A stretch of DNA of 64,000 bases from an uncultured Saprospiraceae bacterium (GTDB lineage: Bacteria > Bacteroidota > Bacteroidia > Chitinophagales > Saprospiraceae), in the NCBI GenBank assembly GCA_937926205.1, contig CALEYL010000050.1, forward strand, positions 38,816 to 102,815, given 5' to 3'. Each line of letters starts with the position of its first letter. Position 1 is the first letter of the stretch. The notes beneath the pieces were generated by a model. The model made no database searches and was not told where the DNA came from. It worked only from the letters and a program-made list of their open reading frames with translations. Below are positions 1 through 9,054 of the stretch, one piece after another. Both the position numbers and the translations under genes were made by a program.

Positions 1-3000
1 CATCTTTGCCGTGGCCTTTTCTCAGGTCGCGGTAAAAATAGCGCATCAAATTGGAGGTACTGGCGTCGTTGACGCTCCAAAGCGAAGTGACCATGCTTTT
101 GGCGCCGGCGTAGGCGAAAGCGCGGGCCAGGCTTATGATGCCTTCTCCGCGCTGAAGCTTGCCGATACCAGTCTCGCAGGCAGAGAGCACTACGAGGTCG
201 GCATTGAGGGAGATGTTGTAAAGGTCTTTGACGTAGAGCAATTCGTTGTCAATGCTGTCTTTAATTTCCGAAAAAACAAGGAAGGCATAATCTCCCACGC
301 GGTTGTCGGCGCGTCCGTGCGTAGCTAAGTGCAGGATGCGGTAGTTGCCAGCGTCCTGAATGAAACGGGCTTTGGTCGCTTTAGGGCCGGATACGATTTG
401 GCCTTTCATGAGTTTGGATGCCGCAGCTACTTCCCGGCCGGAAAAGGGCAGCGGAGTGAGGTCTTTACGCATTAGTTCATCATAAGAGAACATGTCTGCC
501 AACAGGGTAGAATTGCCGTCGTAGAACGGGGCATAAGCTACAAAATCGGCGGCAGGGGATTTTCGGTGTTTTTTGTCGCGCATTTCGCGGAGCAGGGTAG
601 CGGAGTAGGTATAGCTGAACTGGTACTTGTTGAGTAAATAGGGGTATGTTTGAAAATTAAGCGGATCGGCTGGCGGGCCGGTGATGAGGGCATCAAAGGG
701 AATGTAACCCAACGGGCCGTCCGGTACCAGGATGACCTTCCCGTTTTGTGGCAACCACTGCTCCACCGGTTTTATCAGTACCTCGTAGAGTTTTGGCGCA
801 TAATTGAGGTATTGAAGGAGGGTTTGCTCAAACAATGCATCCGGTTTTTCTTTGAGCGAATGGTAGCCATACAATCCTTGCCGGAACTGCTCGATCCAGT
901 TTTCGAGTGAGTCGCATGCAATACTTTCCACAATGAAAGTATCTTGTCTTATCAGAAAAAGAAACAAACTGCTGTCTCCTACGAAGTATTCCAGCATGAC
1001 CTGATTGTCCTGAAGCATAGAATCCTGCACATAGCTGAGCGAAACAGTGGATAGGTCGTATTTAAGCCGGTAGTAGTCGGGGTAGTCGGTTTCTAAGCGT
1101 TGTTTGAGGGCTTCGTAGTCCTGGCGTAAGTCGAAAATGATGCTACTGATGCGGAGGACGGCGGTGTCTGTTTCACTGATGCTATTATTTAATTTGTTTT
1201 GGCGTTGTTTTTCCCGGTAAGTGAGGTCAAGTCGAATGGTTTGTTCTTCTTTTAATAAATCTGGAGGGATTTCTGCAAAATGTAGCGCTGAAGCTTGATT
1301 AATTGCCGTTCTTAAAATCAATGATTTTGGATATTCGGAGAGACCAAATAATTCTTCCTGAAACTTTTTTTCTTTTGTATGCTGTAACAGAAAGAAGTTG
1401 TTCTTAGTTGTAATTATTTCATGTAACTTGGAAACGACCTCTTGTAAATATACGAAGGCATCATCTCCGCTATAGTCATTAAAATTAAGCTTCCATGCAT
1501 GAATTACGGTATCAAGAATTTCATTTGAAAGCCTAAGCTTTTCAATTTGATTGAAATTTATAAACCAGCTTTCTAACATTGATGCCCTTGAATAAAGAGT
1601 ATTGATAAGGCCATTTGAAACTTTGTTCTGAAATTTCTTATCAAAATATTGATAAGAATTTAATGCTCTTATATAAAAAGAGTCAGAGATATGATATTCT
1701 TGCATTAATTTATATATTCTCGCAATATTAAGATAGGATTCTGCAATCCTGTTTTCTTTTTCTTCAAGGTGTTTTTGCTTGATTTTTAATTCTTTTTGAT
1801 AAAAATAAAGGGCTGAAGTATAATCATGAAGCTTTTCATAAATACTTCCCTTGTTTTTGTAATTATCTACAGTGTTAAAATGATCTTCGCCATATATGCT
1901 AACATCCACCTGTAATGACGAATCCTGAAATTCAAGAGATTTGCTATAGTTTTTAATAAGTGCATAATAAACGGCCATATTATTATAATAGGATCTAAGA
2001 TTAGACGGCTTGGAATTATTTAGTTCTTTATATAAGTTGTTGCATTTTATGATATACTCCACAGCTTTTTCATTTTCATTATTCGCCAGCAACGAGGTTC
2101 CTATTGAATTGTATGTATCAGCAACCTGTAAACTCTTTTCGCCTTCAGTGTTAATATAAAGAGACAGTGCTTTGTTGAGATATTCAATCGATTTTGAATA
2201 TTTGGCATCTTGCCTATATAAAGTGCCAATATTGTAATATAATATAGGAATATAGTTATGGGTTTCTCCAAAAGATTTGATGAAACAATCTTTTGCAATA
2301 GCATAACATTCTATTGCGCTGGTATAATTATCAAGAGAAGCATAAATATTTCCTAAGTTTATAAAGGAAACACCAACAGACGAATGATAAGGGTTGGTTA
2401 GCTTTGATCTTATAGCAATTGCTTGCTTGTGACAAGATATAGCTTCTTTATATTCGGAAACCCTTCTGTAGGAATTTCCAAGATTATTGTAAGACCAGGC
2501 AACATCTAAGTTTTCATTACCAAATAATTCAGTACGGATGAAAAGAGTTTTCTTATTGTAATCAATAGATTTGTAAAATTCATTATTGTTATAATATGAA
2601 ATTGCCAGGTTATTATAAGAATTTGCGAGGTCTATATGGATTGGAGGATTGATTTTTGACCTTATTTCTATAGACTTGAGATAAGCTTCAATAGCTTCAT
2701 CAAAACGACTCATTTTGTCATAAGTAATTCCCATATTATAATAAACCCAGGCAGTTTCAGCATTAAAATAACCTAGTTTAGCTTCTCTTATTCGAAGCGC
2801 TTTGTTGTAGTAGTCAATAGCTTTGTCAAATTCTTTTAGGTCATCAAATATTCCACCAAGATTAAAATAAGAAGAGGCTACATCATGATGTTCGGCACCA
2901 AGCTCTTTTAATCGCATCTCAAGAGCTTTTGAGTGATATTCAAGTGCTATATCAAATTTACGTTGGGCCTTGATCGTATTTCCTAGATTATTTAAGGATT

Positions 3001-3349
3001 GGGCAATACTTTGATGTGATCCCCCGAGAGCTTCCTCTTTAACTTTTATAGATTTTTGGTAAATGACTATAGCTGTATCTAACTTGTTCTGGTTTTGAAA
3101 GCTTAGCGCAATACTGTGAAGCACATTTCCATATTCTATGTTCTTTTCTCCAAGAGTATTCAAATATATTTGCTTTGATGAGTCAAGTTTCTCTCTGGCA
3201 GCTTCATACTTTTTTTCATCAATCAAGGTTTTACCTTCTTCGAATAATTTTTTTGCATATGATGAATCTGCAATTACATTTTGTGCTAAGCCCAACTTTC
3301 CGATAGTTAGGAAAATTAAAGATCCCAAAACAACAATCTTGTAATTCAT
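1..3349 (-). CDS. Secreted TPR-CHAT caspase-like protein (3' end off the window)
   Basis: The frame is open from the ATG at 3349 down to the left window edge, giving 1116 visible residues; the C-terminus is missing. Residues 1-23 form a signal peptide (hydrophobic core, then a cut after LGLAQ), so the protein is exported. Residues about 30-600 are tandem tetratricopeptide repeats of the 40-42 residue kind, with recurring patterns such as YNNLG and the spacing A-I-Y at helix ends. The C-terminal part, from about residue 800, is a CHAT domain, a caspase-like peptidase fold. The catalytic His is H1011 in HLATHGRAD and the Cys is C1058 in LSACETGIG, so both members of the dyad are present. Known relatives combine TPR or other scaffolds with CHAT and act as proteases in signalling or defence; an exported form is less studied. 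The TPR-coding half is strikingly AT-rich compared with the CHAT half. A papain-like lipoprotein gene lies immediately upstream on the same strand. Substrate unknown. Confidence 0.9.
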   Translation of the reverse strand, partial: MNYKIVVLGSLIFLTIGKLGLAQNVIADSSYAKKLFEEGKTLIDEKKYEAAREKLDSSKQIYLNTLGEKNIEYGNVLHSIALSFQNQNKLDTAIVIYQKSIKVKEEALGGSHQSIAQSLNNLGNTIKAQRKFDIALEYHSKALEMRLKELGAEHHDVASSYFNLGGIFDDLKEFDKAIDYYNKALRIREAKLGYFNAETAWVYYNMGITYDKMSRFDEAIEAYLKSIEIRSKINPPIHIDLANSYNNLAISYYNNNEFYKSIDYNKKTLFIRTELFGNENLDVAWSYNNLGNSYRRVSEYKEAISCHKQAIAIRSKLTNPYHSSVGVSFINLGNIYASLDNYTSAIECYAIAKDCFIKSFGETHNYIPILYYNIGTLYRQDAKYSKSIEYLNKALSLYINTEGEKSLQVADTYNSIGTSLLANNENEKAVEYIIKCNNLYKELNNSKPSNLRSYYNNMAVYYALIKNYSKSLEFQDSSLQVDVSIYGEDHFNTVDNYKNKGSIYEKLHDYTSALYFYQKELKIKQKHLEEKENRIAESYLNIARIYKLMQEYHISDSFYIRALNSYQYFDKKFQNKVSNGLINTLYSRASMLESWFINFNQIEKLRLSNEILDTVIHAWKLNFNDYSGDDAFVYLQEVVSKLHEIITTKNNFFLLQHTKEKKFQEELFGLSEYPKSLILRTAINQASALHFAEIPPDLLKEEQTIRLDLTYREKQRQNKLNNSISETDTAVLRISSIIFDLRQDYEALKQRLETDYPDYYRLKYDLSTVSLSYVQDSMLQDNQVMLEYFVGDSSLFLFLIRQDTFIVESIACDSLENWIEQFRQGLYGYHSLKEKPDALFEQTLLQYLNYAPKLYEVLIKPVEQWLPQNGKVILVPDGPLGYIPFDALITGPPADPLNFQTYPYLLNKYQFSYTYSATLLREMRDKKHRKSPAADFVAYAPFYDGNSTLLADMFSYDELMRKDLTPLPFSGREVAAASKLMKGQIVSGPKATKARFIQDAGNYRILHLATHGRADNRVGDYAFLVFSEIKDSIDNELLYVKDLYNISLNADLVVLSACETGIGKLQRGEGIISLARAFAYAGAKSMVTSLWSVNDASTSNLMRYFYRDLRKGHGKD

Positions 3350-3420
3350 GATCGATTATTTTTATTAACGAAAGCTAAAATAATCATAACTTTCTTTTTT
3401 CGAAACTGAAATAAAGTAAA

Positions 3421-3451
3421 ATGGCACTCGCCGACTTTGAACGAGCGCCAT
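3421..3451 (-). terminator. Hairpin terminator after the papain-like protease gene
   Basis: Arms 3421-3430 and 3442-3451 pair over 10 bp with one mismatch around an 11-nt loop. On the minus strand the stem is followed by the T-rich tract TTTACTTTATTTC. It lies about 95 bp past the stop codon at 3547 and ahead of the CHAT gene, so the two minus-strand genes are probably transcribed separately. Confidence 0.65.
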
Positions 3452-3546
3452 TCAATGGATACAAATATTCTTATGATCCAGCAAGCTGGCTGCCTTTGTA
3501 GAACTTGACTAACACAGCAGCTACCATAATAACGTTAGGAATACCT

Positions 3547-5181
3547 CTAATTCCCCGCCACATCCGCTGCCTGTGTCCCATTCCCTCTGGCGTGGAACCG
3601 GCCGGCCTTGTATTCCTGCAAAAGATAGCCTCTGATCTCATCCGGCCGGTAGGCATTCAGGTTATTCGGATTCACCGCTGTGTGCGGGTTGTTTGATGCA
3701 CGGTTTTCAATACTCTCTTCATCTGAATTGAATCCCTGGCCCACACCGCCTGAAAATCGGATGGGACCGCCATCACTACCATAAATGAAATAAATATTGT
3801 CGTTCATGTTCTCGTCATCCAGGTCTTCAAATGCATCAGCTATCATGACCAGATAATAAGATCCGCTGATAGATGGCATGGTAAAATTGGCGTTAAGGTT
3901 GCTGGTAGCACTTCCGAAAAAAGCCTGTCCTAAAGTTTCGCCAGGTTCGATGTTGACATGAAGCCAGCGATTAGAAGAAATGCCGATGCCATCGTCGTAA
4001 GGCCCCTGATCGCCTTCCCAGCCTTCGTCATTGCTGATGTAACGGTGCAAAATTACCCCCAGGTCTTCTATGTCATAAGCATTGACATAGAGGTAGAGTA
4101 TGCTCCAGTCTTTGGAGGCGCGAACAGTTTTATTGCCCGTATTTTTTACATTGTAAGTCAGGCGGCGCTGGCGTGGATTGCTCTCATCCGGATTGTCATT
4201 GTCGGCCAGTCGGTTAACGGCAATATTCATACCATTTGTTGTTGGCGGATTCACCGGGTTTTCAGAAGGCTTATCGTAGGCCACAAAAACGTATTTGGTG
4301 AATTGTGGATTGGTCATCAGGTTGTAATCTATCCAAGCAAAGCCATTGTCGCCCCAATTCGTTCCCCAGGAATTGGCGATCCGGAAAGCGCCTTTTGCGT
4401 CGTCGTAACCGACGATACTCATCGCATGGCCACCTCCTTGCTGTCCATTCAAAACATCTGCGGCACGCATGACGCCACTGCCGCGCCAACTGTAAAAACC
4501 ATTCCGCATCATGGCGCCGAATGTGAGAGGCCGTTTTTCTGCCAGTTTGGATTTGATGGCTTCAACGGTCAGGGGTAATTCGCGGTAAGACTCGATTTTG
4601 TACTGCCCGGCCTCACTTGTCCAGGAGGACATGGGGTTGCTGCTGCAATCACCCAGGTTTTGAAAAGGAACGGTTTGCATGGTAGCGACGCCGCGCTGGA
4701 GCAGTTTATCGTAGGCATTTTCAAAGCGTGTGCCGTTGCAGTCATCATTTTTTTTGCCGATAGGGATGGACCAGAACAGGTCTTTCGGGCTGAACTGCCG
4801 GCTGCTGTTGTTTAGCTGGCTGCCAGTGTAATTGTTGCGAATGGCTTGCAGGGCGCTACGCTGATAATAGCCGCAGGCCCACGCGACGCAAGTACCGGTT
4901 TGCCCCTGGTTACCTACAGGAGGCAGGTAGGGAGTAAGGTCTACGCGTGATGGCAGGCTTCCGTTGCCAAACAGCATAGGGTCGTTGGGAATGGTGGATG
5001 CGTTTTCGGTTCCAATCCAGCCTGTTCCTCTTTCATTGGTTTGTTGCGGGTCTGGCGCAGGTTCTTCCAATGCTGGTTTTTCACAAGCGATGAGAATTAA
5101 AGCCAGGATTCCCGGCAGGATCATTGATCTTAAGAGTACATTTTTTTTTGTCCGAATGACAGATTGTGATGGCTTTTTCAT
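3547..5181 (-). CDS. Papain-like (C1A) cysteine protease lipoprotein
   Basis: The product has 544 residues from the ATG at 5181; a TTG two codons upstream is less likely. The N-terminus is basic and then hydrophobic, ending in the lipobox LILIAC, so it should be a lipoprotein. Residues about 75-310 carry the papain fold. The catalytic Cys is C98 in QGQTGTCVAWA, His is H252 in GGGHAMSIVGYD, and Asn is N270 in ANSWGTNWG. The papain pattern QGxCGSCWAF is altered: the first Cys is Thr and the Trp after the nucleophile is Val, so one usual disulphide may be absent. From about residue 320 a beta-rich, CARDB-like region follows (VKNTGNKTVRASKDW), then a polar tail with no T9SS sorting signal that I recognise. 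It is predicted to act at the cell envelope. The neighbouring gene encodes a second exported cysteine-peptidase fold. The family is clear; the substrate is unknown. Confidence 0.88.
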   Translation of the reverse strand: MKKPSQSVIRTKKNVLLRSMILPGILALILIACEKPALEEPAPDPQQTNERGTGWIGTENASTIPNDPMLFGNGSLPSRVDLTPYLPPVGNQGQTGTCVAWACGYYQRSALQAIRNNYTGSQLNNSSRQFSPKDLFWSIPIGKKNDDCNGTRFENAYDKLLQRGVATMQTVPFQNLGDCSSNPMSSWTSEAGQYKIESYRELPLTVEAIKSKLAEKRPLTFGAMMRNGFYSWRGSGVMRAADVLNGQQGGGHAMSIVGYDDAKGAFRIANSWGTNWGDNGFAWIDYNLMTNPQFTKYVFVAYDKPSENPVNPPTTNGMNIAVNRLADNDNPDESNPRQRRLTYNVKNTGNKTVRASKDWSILYLYVNAYDIEDLGVILHRYISNDEGWEGDQGPYDDGIGISSNRWLHVNIEPGETLGQAFFGSATSNLNANFTMPSISGSYYLVMIADAFEDLDDENMNDNIYFIYGSDGGPIRFSGGVGQGFNSDEESIENRASNNPHTAVNPNNLNAYRPDEIRGYLLQEYKAGRFHARGNGTQAADVAGN

Positions 5182-5369
5182 GATCAAAAATTTTTATGGT
5201 AAATTGTGATGTTGTAATGCCCCTTATTGCCATCACTTGATCAGAAGTAAGGTCAAACGGTCTCTTTTTTTATTTTTTTCAAAAAAAATATTTGATCACA
5301 TCCGCTGCATGAATTGTGAATGGCGTCAAATATCTCACAGGTAACCTTCTCATATTGAATAATCCACCG

Positions 5370-5377
5370 TAGTTTTG
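5370..5377 (+). promoter_or_regulatory. Candidate -7 promoter element for the malic enzyme gene
   Basis: TAGTTTTG fits the Bacteroidota -7 consensus TAnnTTTG and ends 30 bp before the ATG at 5408. Its last three bases are the TTG that would be an alternative start, which argues for the ATG. No good -33 TTG was found at the expected spacing. Confidence 0.45.
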
Positions 5378-5407
5378 GCGTCCTGTTTACTGAAAACAAA
5401 TCAAATT

Positions 5408-7684
5408 ATGCAGCCTAAGAAGATTCGCAAAGAAGATGCCCTGTACTACCATTCCAAGGGCCGGCCTGGTAAGATCGAGGTCATTCCAACCAAAGAAACC
5501 AACACGCCGCGTGACCTTTCGCTGGCTTATTCGCCCGGTGTAGCCGAGCCTTGCCTTGAGATTGCCGCCAATTGGGAGGATGTTTATAAGTACACCGCAA
5601 AAGGGAACCTCGTTGCTGTTATCAGCAATGGAACGGCTGTTCTCGGGCTTGGCGATATCGGACCTGAAGCTTCCAAGCCGGTGATGGAAGGCAAAGGCAT
5701 TTTGTTCAAAATATATGCAGACATCGACGTATTCGACATCGAAGTCAATGCAAAAGGGATTGATGAGTTTGTCAATACGGTGAAAGCCATTTCCCCTACT
5801 TTTGGCGGCATCAACCTGGAAGACATTAAAGCGCCTGAGTGCTTTGAAATTGAAAAACGCCTGCGCAAGGAACTCGATATCCCGGTGATGCACGATGACC
5901 AGCACGGTACAGCCATCATCAGTGGCTCGGCGTTGCTGAACGCCCTGGAAATTGTCGGAAAAAAAATTGAAGAGGTTCGCTTTGTGGTGAGTGGCGCCGG
6001 CGCTTCGGCCATTACCTGTGCACAGATGTACTTGTTGCTGGGAGCAAAAGCGGAAAACATGGTAATGTTTGACCGCGAAGGCATCATCCACAAAAGCCGT
6101 GGAGAAATGGTGGCGACCAAAGCTCAATTTGCAACAGACGCTTTCCCCCCGGAAACGACGATGGGTGAAGCCCTGAAAGGCGCCGATGTTTTCCTTGGCC
6201 TTTCCAGCGGCAATATCCTGAGCCAGGACATGGTTCGTGGCATGGCGGATAATCCCATCGTTTTTGCAATGGCCAATCCCGATCCCGAAATCAGCTACGA
6301 AAACGCGATTGCCGCCCGTGCAGATGTCATTATGGCCACCGGGCGCTCCGATTATCCCAACCAGGTCAACAACGTGTTGGGTTTTCCCTACATTTTCAGA
6401 GGCGCTTTAGACGTTCGTGCTACCGATATTAATGAAGCCATGAAACGGGCAGCCGTTTATGCCATCGCCGAACTGGCCAAAAAACCGGTGCCCGACAGTG
6501 TGGCCATGGCATACAGTGAAAATACCATTGCTTTTGGTCCGACGTACATCATTCCAAAACCGATGGATCCCCGCCTGTTGACTACTGTCGCACCAGCTGT
6601 TGCCCGTGCTGCTATGGAAAGCGGGGTGGCACGGCATCCGATTGAAGACTGGGATGCTTACGAGCATGAACTCGCGCGCCGAAGCGGAAATGACAACCAA
6701 CTCACCCGGGTTCTCATCAGTAAAGCCAAACGCCATCCCAGCCGGGTCGTATTTGCCGATGCAGAAGATCCACGCGTATTGAAAGCCGCCCAGCAAGTGC
6801 GCGACGAGCGCATTGCCGAACCGATTTTGCTGGGTAGTGAAATGGTCATCCGGCAATTGATGGAAGCTTACCAGATTGATTTGCAGGATGTACCCATTTT
6901 TGACCCGAAAGCGCCGGAAACAGAAGCATTGCGGAAAGTTTATGCTGAGGACCTGTATAAAAAGCGCCAACGAAAAGGAATGAGTCATTCAAAGTCGCAA
7001 AAGAACATGACCCACCGCAACTATTTTGGCGCCATGATGGTAGAAATGGGCCAGGCCGATGCTGTAATTTCGGGCATTACCCGCAATTATCCCGATACCA
7101 TCCGCCCTGCGCTTCAGATTATTGGCACCAAAGCCGGTGTTAAGAAAGTAGCGGGCATGTACATTATGATGACCAAACAGGGACCATTGTTCCTTTCGGA
7201 TACGACCGTAAATTTCAACCCAACAGTGGAGGAGATTGTCGAAATCACGGAGTTGACGGCGCAGGCGGTTCGCAAATTCAACATCGAACCCCGCATCGCT
7301 TTGGTTAATTATTCCAATTTTGGAAATGCAGCCGGAGAAGATGCGGTGAAAATGAATCGCGCAGTGGCCATCTTACAGGAAAAATACCCGGATATGATCG
7401 TCGATGGAGAAATGCAGGCACACCTCGCATTTGATACGGAGTTGCTGAGTAAAAACCATCCGTTCTGCAAACTGGCCGACGGTCCTGCAAATACCCTGAT
7501 TTTCCCGAACCTCTCTTCCAGTAATATTGCGTACAATTTGTTGAAAGCAGTAGCAGGCGTTGAAGCGATTGGCCCTGTTTTGCTGGGCTTGCGCAAACCG
7601 GTACACGTATTGCAAATGGGAAGCTCTGAGCGCGAGATCGTGAACATGGTGGCTTATGCTGTTGTGGAGCACGCCGGAGTGTAG
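5408..7684 (+). CDS. maeB: NADP-dependent malic enzyme with C-terminal phosphotransacetylase-like domain
   Basis: This is a 758-residue protein of the usual length for the MaeB fusion. It should convert malate to pyruvate and CO2 with reduction of NADP, in the cytoplasm, supplying NADPH and linking the TCA cycle to pyruvate. Residues about 1-400 form the malic enzyme part: TPRDLSLAYSPGVAEPC near the N-terminus, the metal-site region VMHDDQHGTAIISG, and the dinucleotide-binding motif SGAGASAITCAQM. Residues about 420-755 match phosphate acetyl/butyryl transferase (SRVVFADAEDPRVLKAAQQ). In characterised MaeB proteins this tail is regulatory, responding to acetyl-CoA, and is not catalytic; I assume the same here. 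The start is the ATG at 5408, which fits family N-termini. A strong hairpin terminator follows, so the gene is probably monocistronic. Confidence 0.95.
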   Translation: MQPKKIRKEDALYYHSKGRPGKIEVIPTKETNTPRDLSLAYSPGVAEPCLEIAANWEDVYKYTAKGNLVAVISNGTAVLGLGDIGPEASKPVMEGKGILFKIYADIDVFDIEVNAKGIDEFVNTVKAISPTFGGINLEDIKAPECFEIEKRLRKELDIPVMHDDQHGTAIISGSALLNALEIVGKKIEEVRFVVSGAGASAITCAQMYLLLGAKAENMVMFDREGIIHKSRGEMVATKAQFATDAFPPETTMGEALKGADVFLGLSSGNILSQDMVRGMADNPIVFAMANPDPEISYENAIAARADVIMATGRSDYPNQVNNVLGFPYIFRGALDVRATDINEAMKRAAVYAIAELAKKPVPDSVAMAYSENTIAFGPTYIIPKPMDPRLLTTVAPAVARAAMESGVARHPIEDWDAYEHELARRSGNDNQLTRVLISKAKRHPSRVVFADAEDPRVLKAAQQVRDERIAEPILLGSEMVIRQLMEAYQIDLQDVPIFDPKAPETEALRKVYAEDLYKKRQRKGMSHSKSQKNMTHRNYFGAMMVEMGQADAVISGITRNYPDTIRPALQIIGTKAGVKKVAGMYIMMTKQGPLFLSDTTVNFNPTVEEIVEITELTAQAVRKFNIEPRIALVNYSNFGNAAGEDAVKMNRAVAILQEKYPDMIVDGEMQAHLAFDTELLSKNHPFCKLADGPANTLIFPNLSSSNIAYNLLKAVAGVEAIGPVLLGLRKPVHVLQMGSSEREIVNMVAYAVVEHAGV

Positions 7685-7787
7685 GGGCGACAGATTGTTG
7701 GCGCTCGTTAACCAACCGATGCATCATTTTGTGCATCTTTTGAATGCGTTTGAAATAGCAGCCTCAGGGTTGCTCTGACTATAGAAG

Positions 7788-7819
7788 GCCGGGCAGCAAT
7801 GCCCGGCTTTCTGTTTTTA
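7788..7819 (+). terminator. Rho-independent terminator after the malic enzyme gene
   Basis: A perfect 8-bp stem (GCCGGGCA at 7788-7795, TGCCCGGC at 7800-7807) with a GCAA loop is followed by TTTCTGTTTTT. It ends only 12 bp before the pnuC start codon. Confidence 0.85.
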
Positions 7820-7831
7820 TAAACTCGGAAA

Positions 7832-8437
7832 ATGTTTTTAGAAAAAATCCTGGAAGAGGCTGCGGCAATGGGTTGGGTAGACTGGACCGTGACCGTAACA
7901 GCATTGGTCTATGTGGTGCTGGCAGCTCGCGAAAATCCCTGGTGCTGGTTGTGGGGCATTGTCAGTTGCGGATTGTGGGCTTATGCGAGCTATGCATTTT
8001 ACAGCCTTTATCTCGATGCCTTGTTGCAGTTATTCTATGTCGCCATGGGATTTGTTGGCCTTTACCACTGGCGATCGGGTGGTACCGGGGGAAAAGAAGC
8101 GCCCATACAGCAATGGGCATTTCACCGCCACCTTCCCTGGCTGTTGGCGGGTACCTTACTCTCCTTTGGGTTTGGCTATTTTTTTGATGCCTACACCACT
8201 GCTGCTGCCACTTATTGGGATGCATTTACGACCATTTTTGCCATGCTGGCAACTTTCCTGATGACACGTAAAATCCTTGAAAATTGGCTTTACTGGATAT
8301 TCATTGACGCCACGTATATTTTTCTGTATGCTTCGCGCGGCGCCTGGCTTTTTTCAGGTGTCATGGTCATTTATACCGCGATTGCAATAGCGGCATACTT
8401 TAAGTGGCAAAGGAAAGTGAAAACATCTCTGGGTTAA
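7832..8437 (+). CDS. pnuC: PnuC-type nicotinamide riboside transporter
   Basis: The 201-residue polytopic inner-membrane protein has about six or seven hydrophobic segments. Family landmarks are present: NPWCWLWGIVSCGLWAYASY in the first half, LYLDALLQLFYVAMGFVGLYHW in the middle, and DATYIFLYASRGAW near the C-terminus. PnuC proteins import nicotinamide riboside, which a kinase such as NadR then traps for NAD synthesis. Some family members carry thiamine or other vitamers, so the substrate call is by family only. No kinase or NAD gene lies next to it in this window, and no FMN, TPP or NAD riboswitch is evident in the 147 bp upstream, which is mostly the preceding terminator. Confidence 0.88.
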   Translation: MFLEKILEEAAAMGWVDWTVTVTALVYVVLAARENPWCWLWGIVSCGLWAYASYAFYSLYLDALLQLFYVAMGFVGLYHWRSGGTGGKEAPIQQWAFHRHLPWLLAGTLLSFGFGYFFDAYTTAAATYWDAFTTIFAMLATFLMTRKILENWLYWIFIDATYIFLYASRGAWLFSGVMVIYTAIAIAAYFKWQRKVKTSLG

Positions 8438-8593
8438 ACAGGTTGGCGACCCGCTGACGCACAAGCTGATTACAACCCTGCCCATTTTAAAAACGATGTG
8501 GCTCGTTGCGACCTTTCAGGGTCGCATACGGACTAAAGTTGCAGGTTCAGCCCACTACTGTCTAAAACGCTGTAGAATACAGCGTTTTCTTCC

Positions 8594-8716
8594 GTGTATT
8601 CCGCGTAATTCGCGTCATCCCTGACTGCCGTCAGGCAGGCGTGTTCCCAAAAGACATCAATTGGAACACGCCTGCCTGACGGCAGTCAGGGATGACGCTA
8701 ATGACACTGAATACAC
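8594..8716. repeat. Long inverted repeat with perfect 36-bp core
   Basis: Arms 8612-8647 and 8663-8698 are exact reverse complements around a 15-nt loop. Pairing continues outward to 8594 and 8716 with four mismatches. Each arm also contains shorter self-complementary units built on CCTGAC..GTCAGG. It could be a REP- or MITE-like intergenic element or a bidirectional terminator. It encodes no transposase. Confidence 0.75.
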
Positions 8717-8999
8717 ACCTCTGCCTGCTGGCGAGGCAGGGATTGCTGAGCTTATTTCCTGTACTATCCTTGCCTTTTCTAAGGTTGTAGAAAGTAGCAG
8801 GTTCAGCCCGCCGTCAACAATCCATGATTTTATTCCCCAAACCCTCCTTTCTTTCTATCTTTCAAGCCTAATAACCGGCAGATATCCGCTGCAAAATACT
8901 TGACCGGCACGGGTATGTTTTTTGTAGTCGGGCTAGAACCAGAGGTAGTAACGAGCGCACGATTTCGACGGGGAGGGTGGTCGCGATTAGATAAAATGA

Positions 9000-9032
9000 C
9001 ATGGGACACTCCAGATTTTGGAATGTCCCATG
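9000..9032 (-). terminator. 33-nt hairpin terminator after adhesin 1
   Basis: On the minus strand CATGGGACA pairs with TGTCCCATG, with inner pairs around a T/A-rich loop; T-rich sequence follows. It lies 22 bp past the stop at 9055. A hairpin of the same length and sequence type occurs at 27242-27274. Confidence 0.7.
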
Positions 9033-9054
9033 CTTGTGATCATTATTTTAAACC

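Larger units (their letters stand above)
8438..9054. other. Gene-free region between converging pnuC and adhesin genes
   Basis: These 617 bp hold a large inverted repeat (8594-8716) and a hairpin terminator for the minus-strand adhesin gene (9000-9032). The rest has no convincing reading frame or RNA gene. Confidence 0.7.

Noticed and set aside
5375..5407. TTG start extending the malic enzyme by 11 codons
   Set aside because: The TTG is the end of a TAnnTTTG promoter element, and the ATG at 5408 fits family N-termini.
8661..8903. 80-codon open frame downstream of pnuC
   Set aside because: It begins inside the inverted repeat and has no protein-like features.
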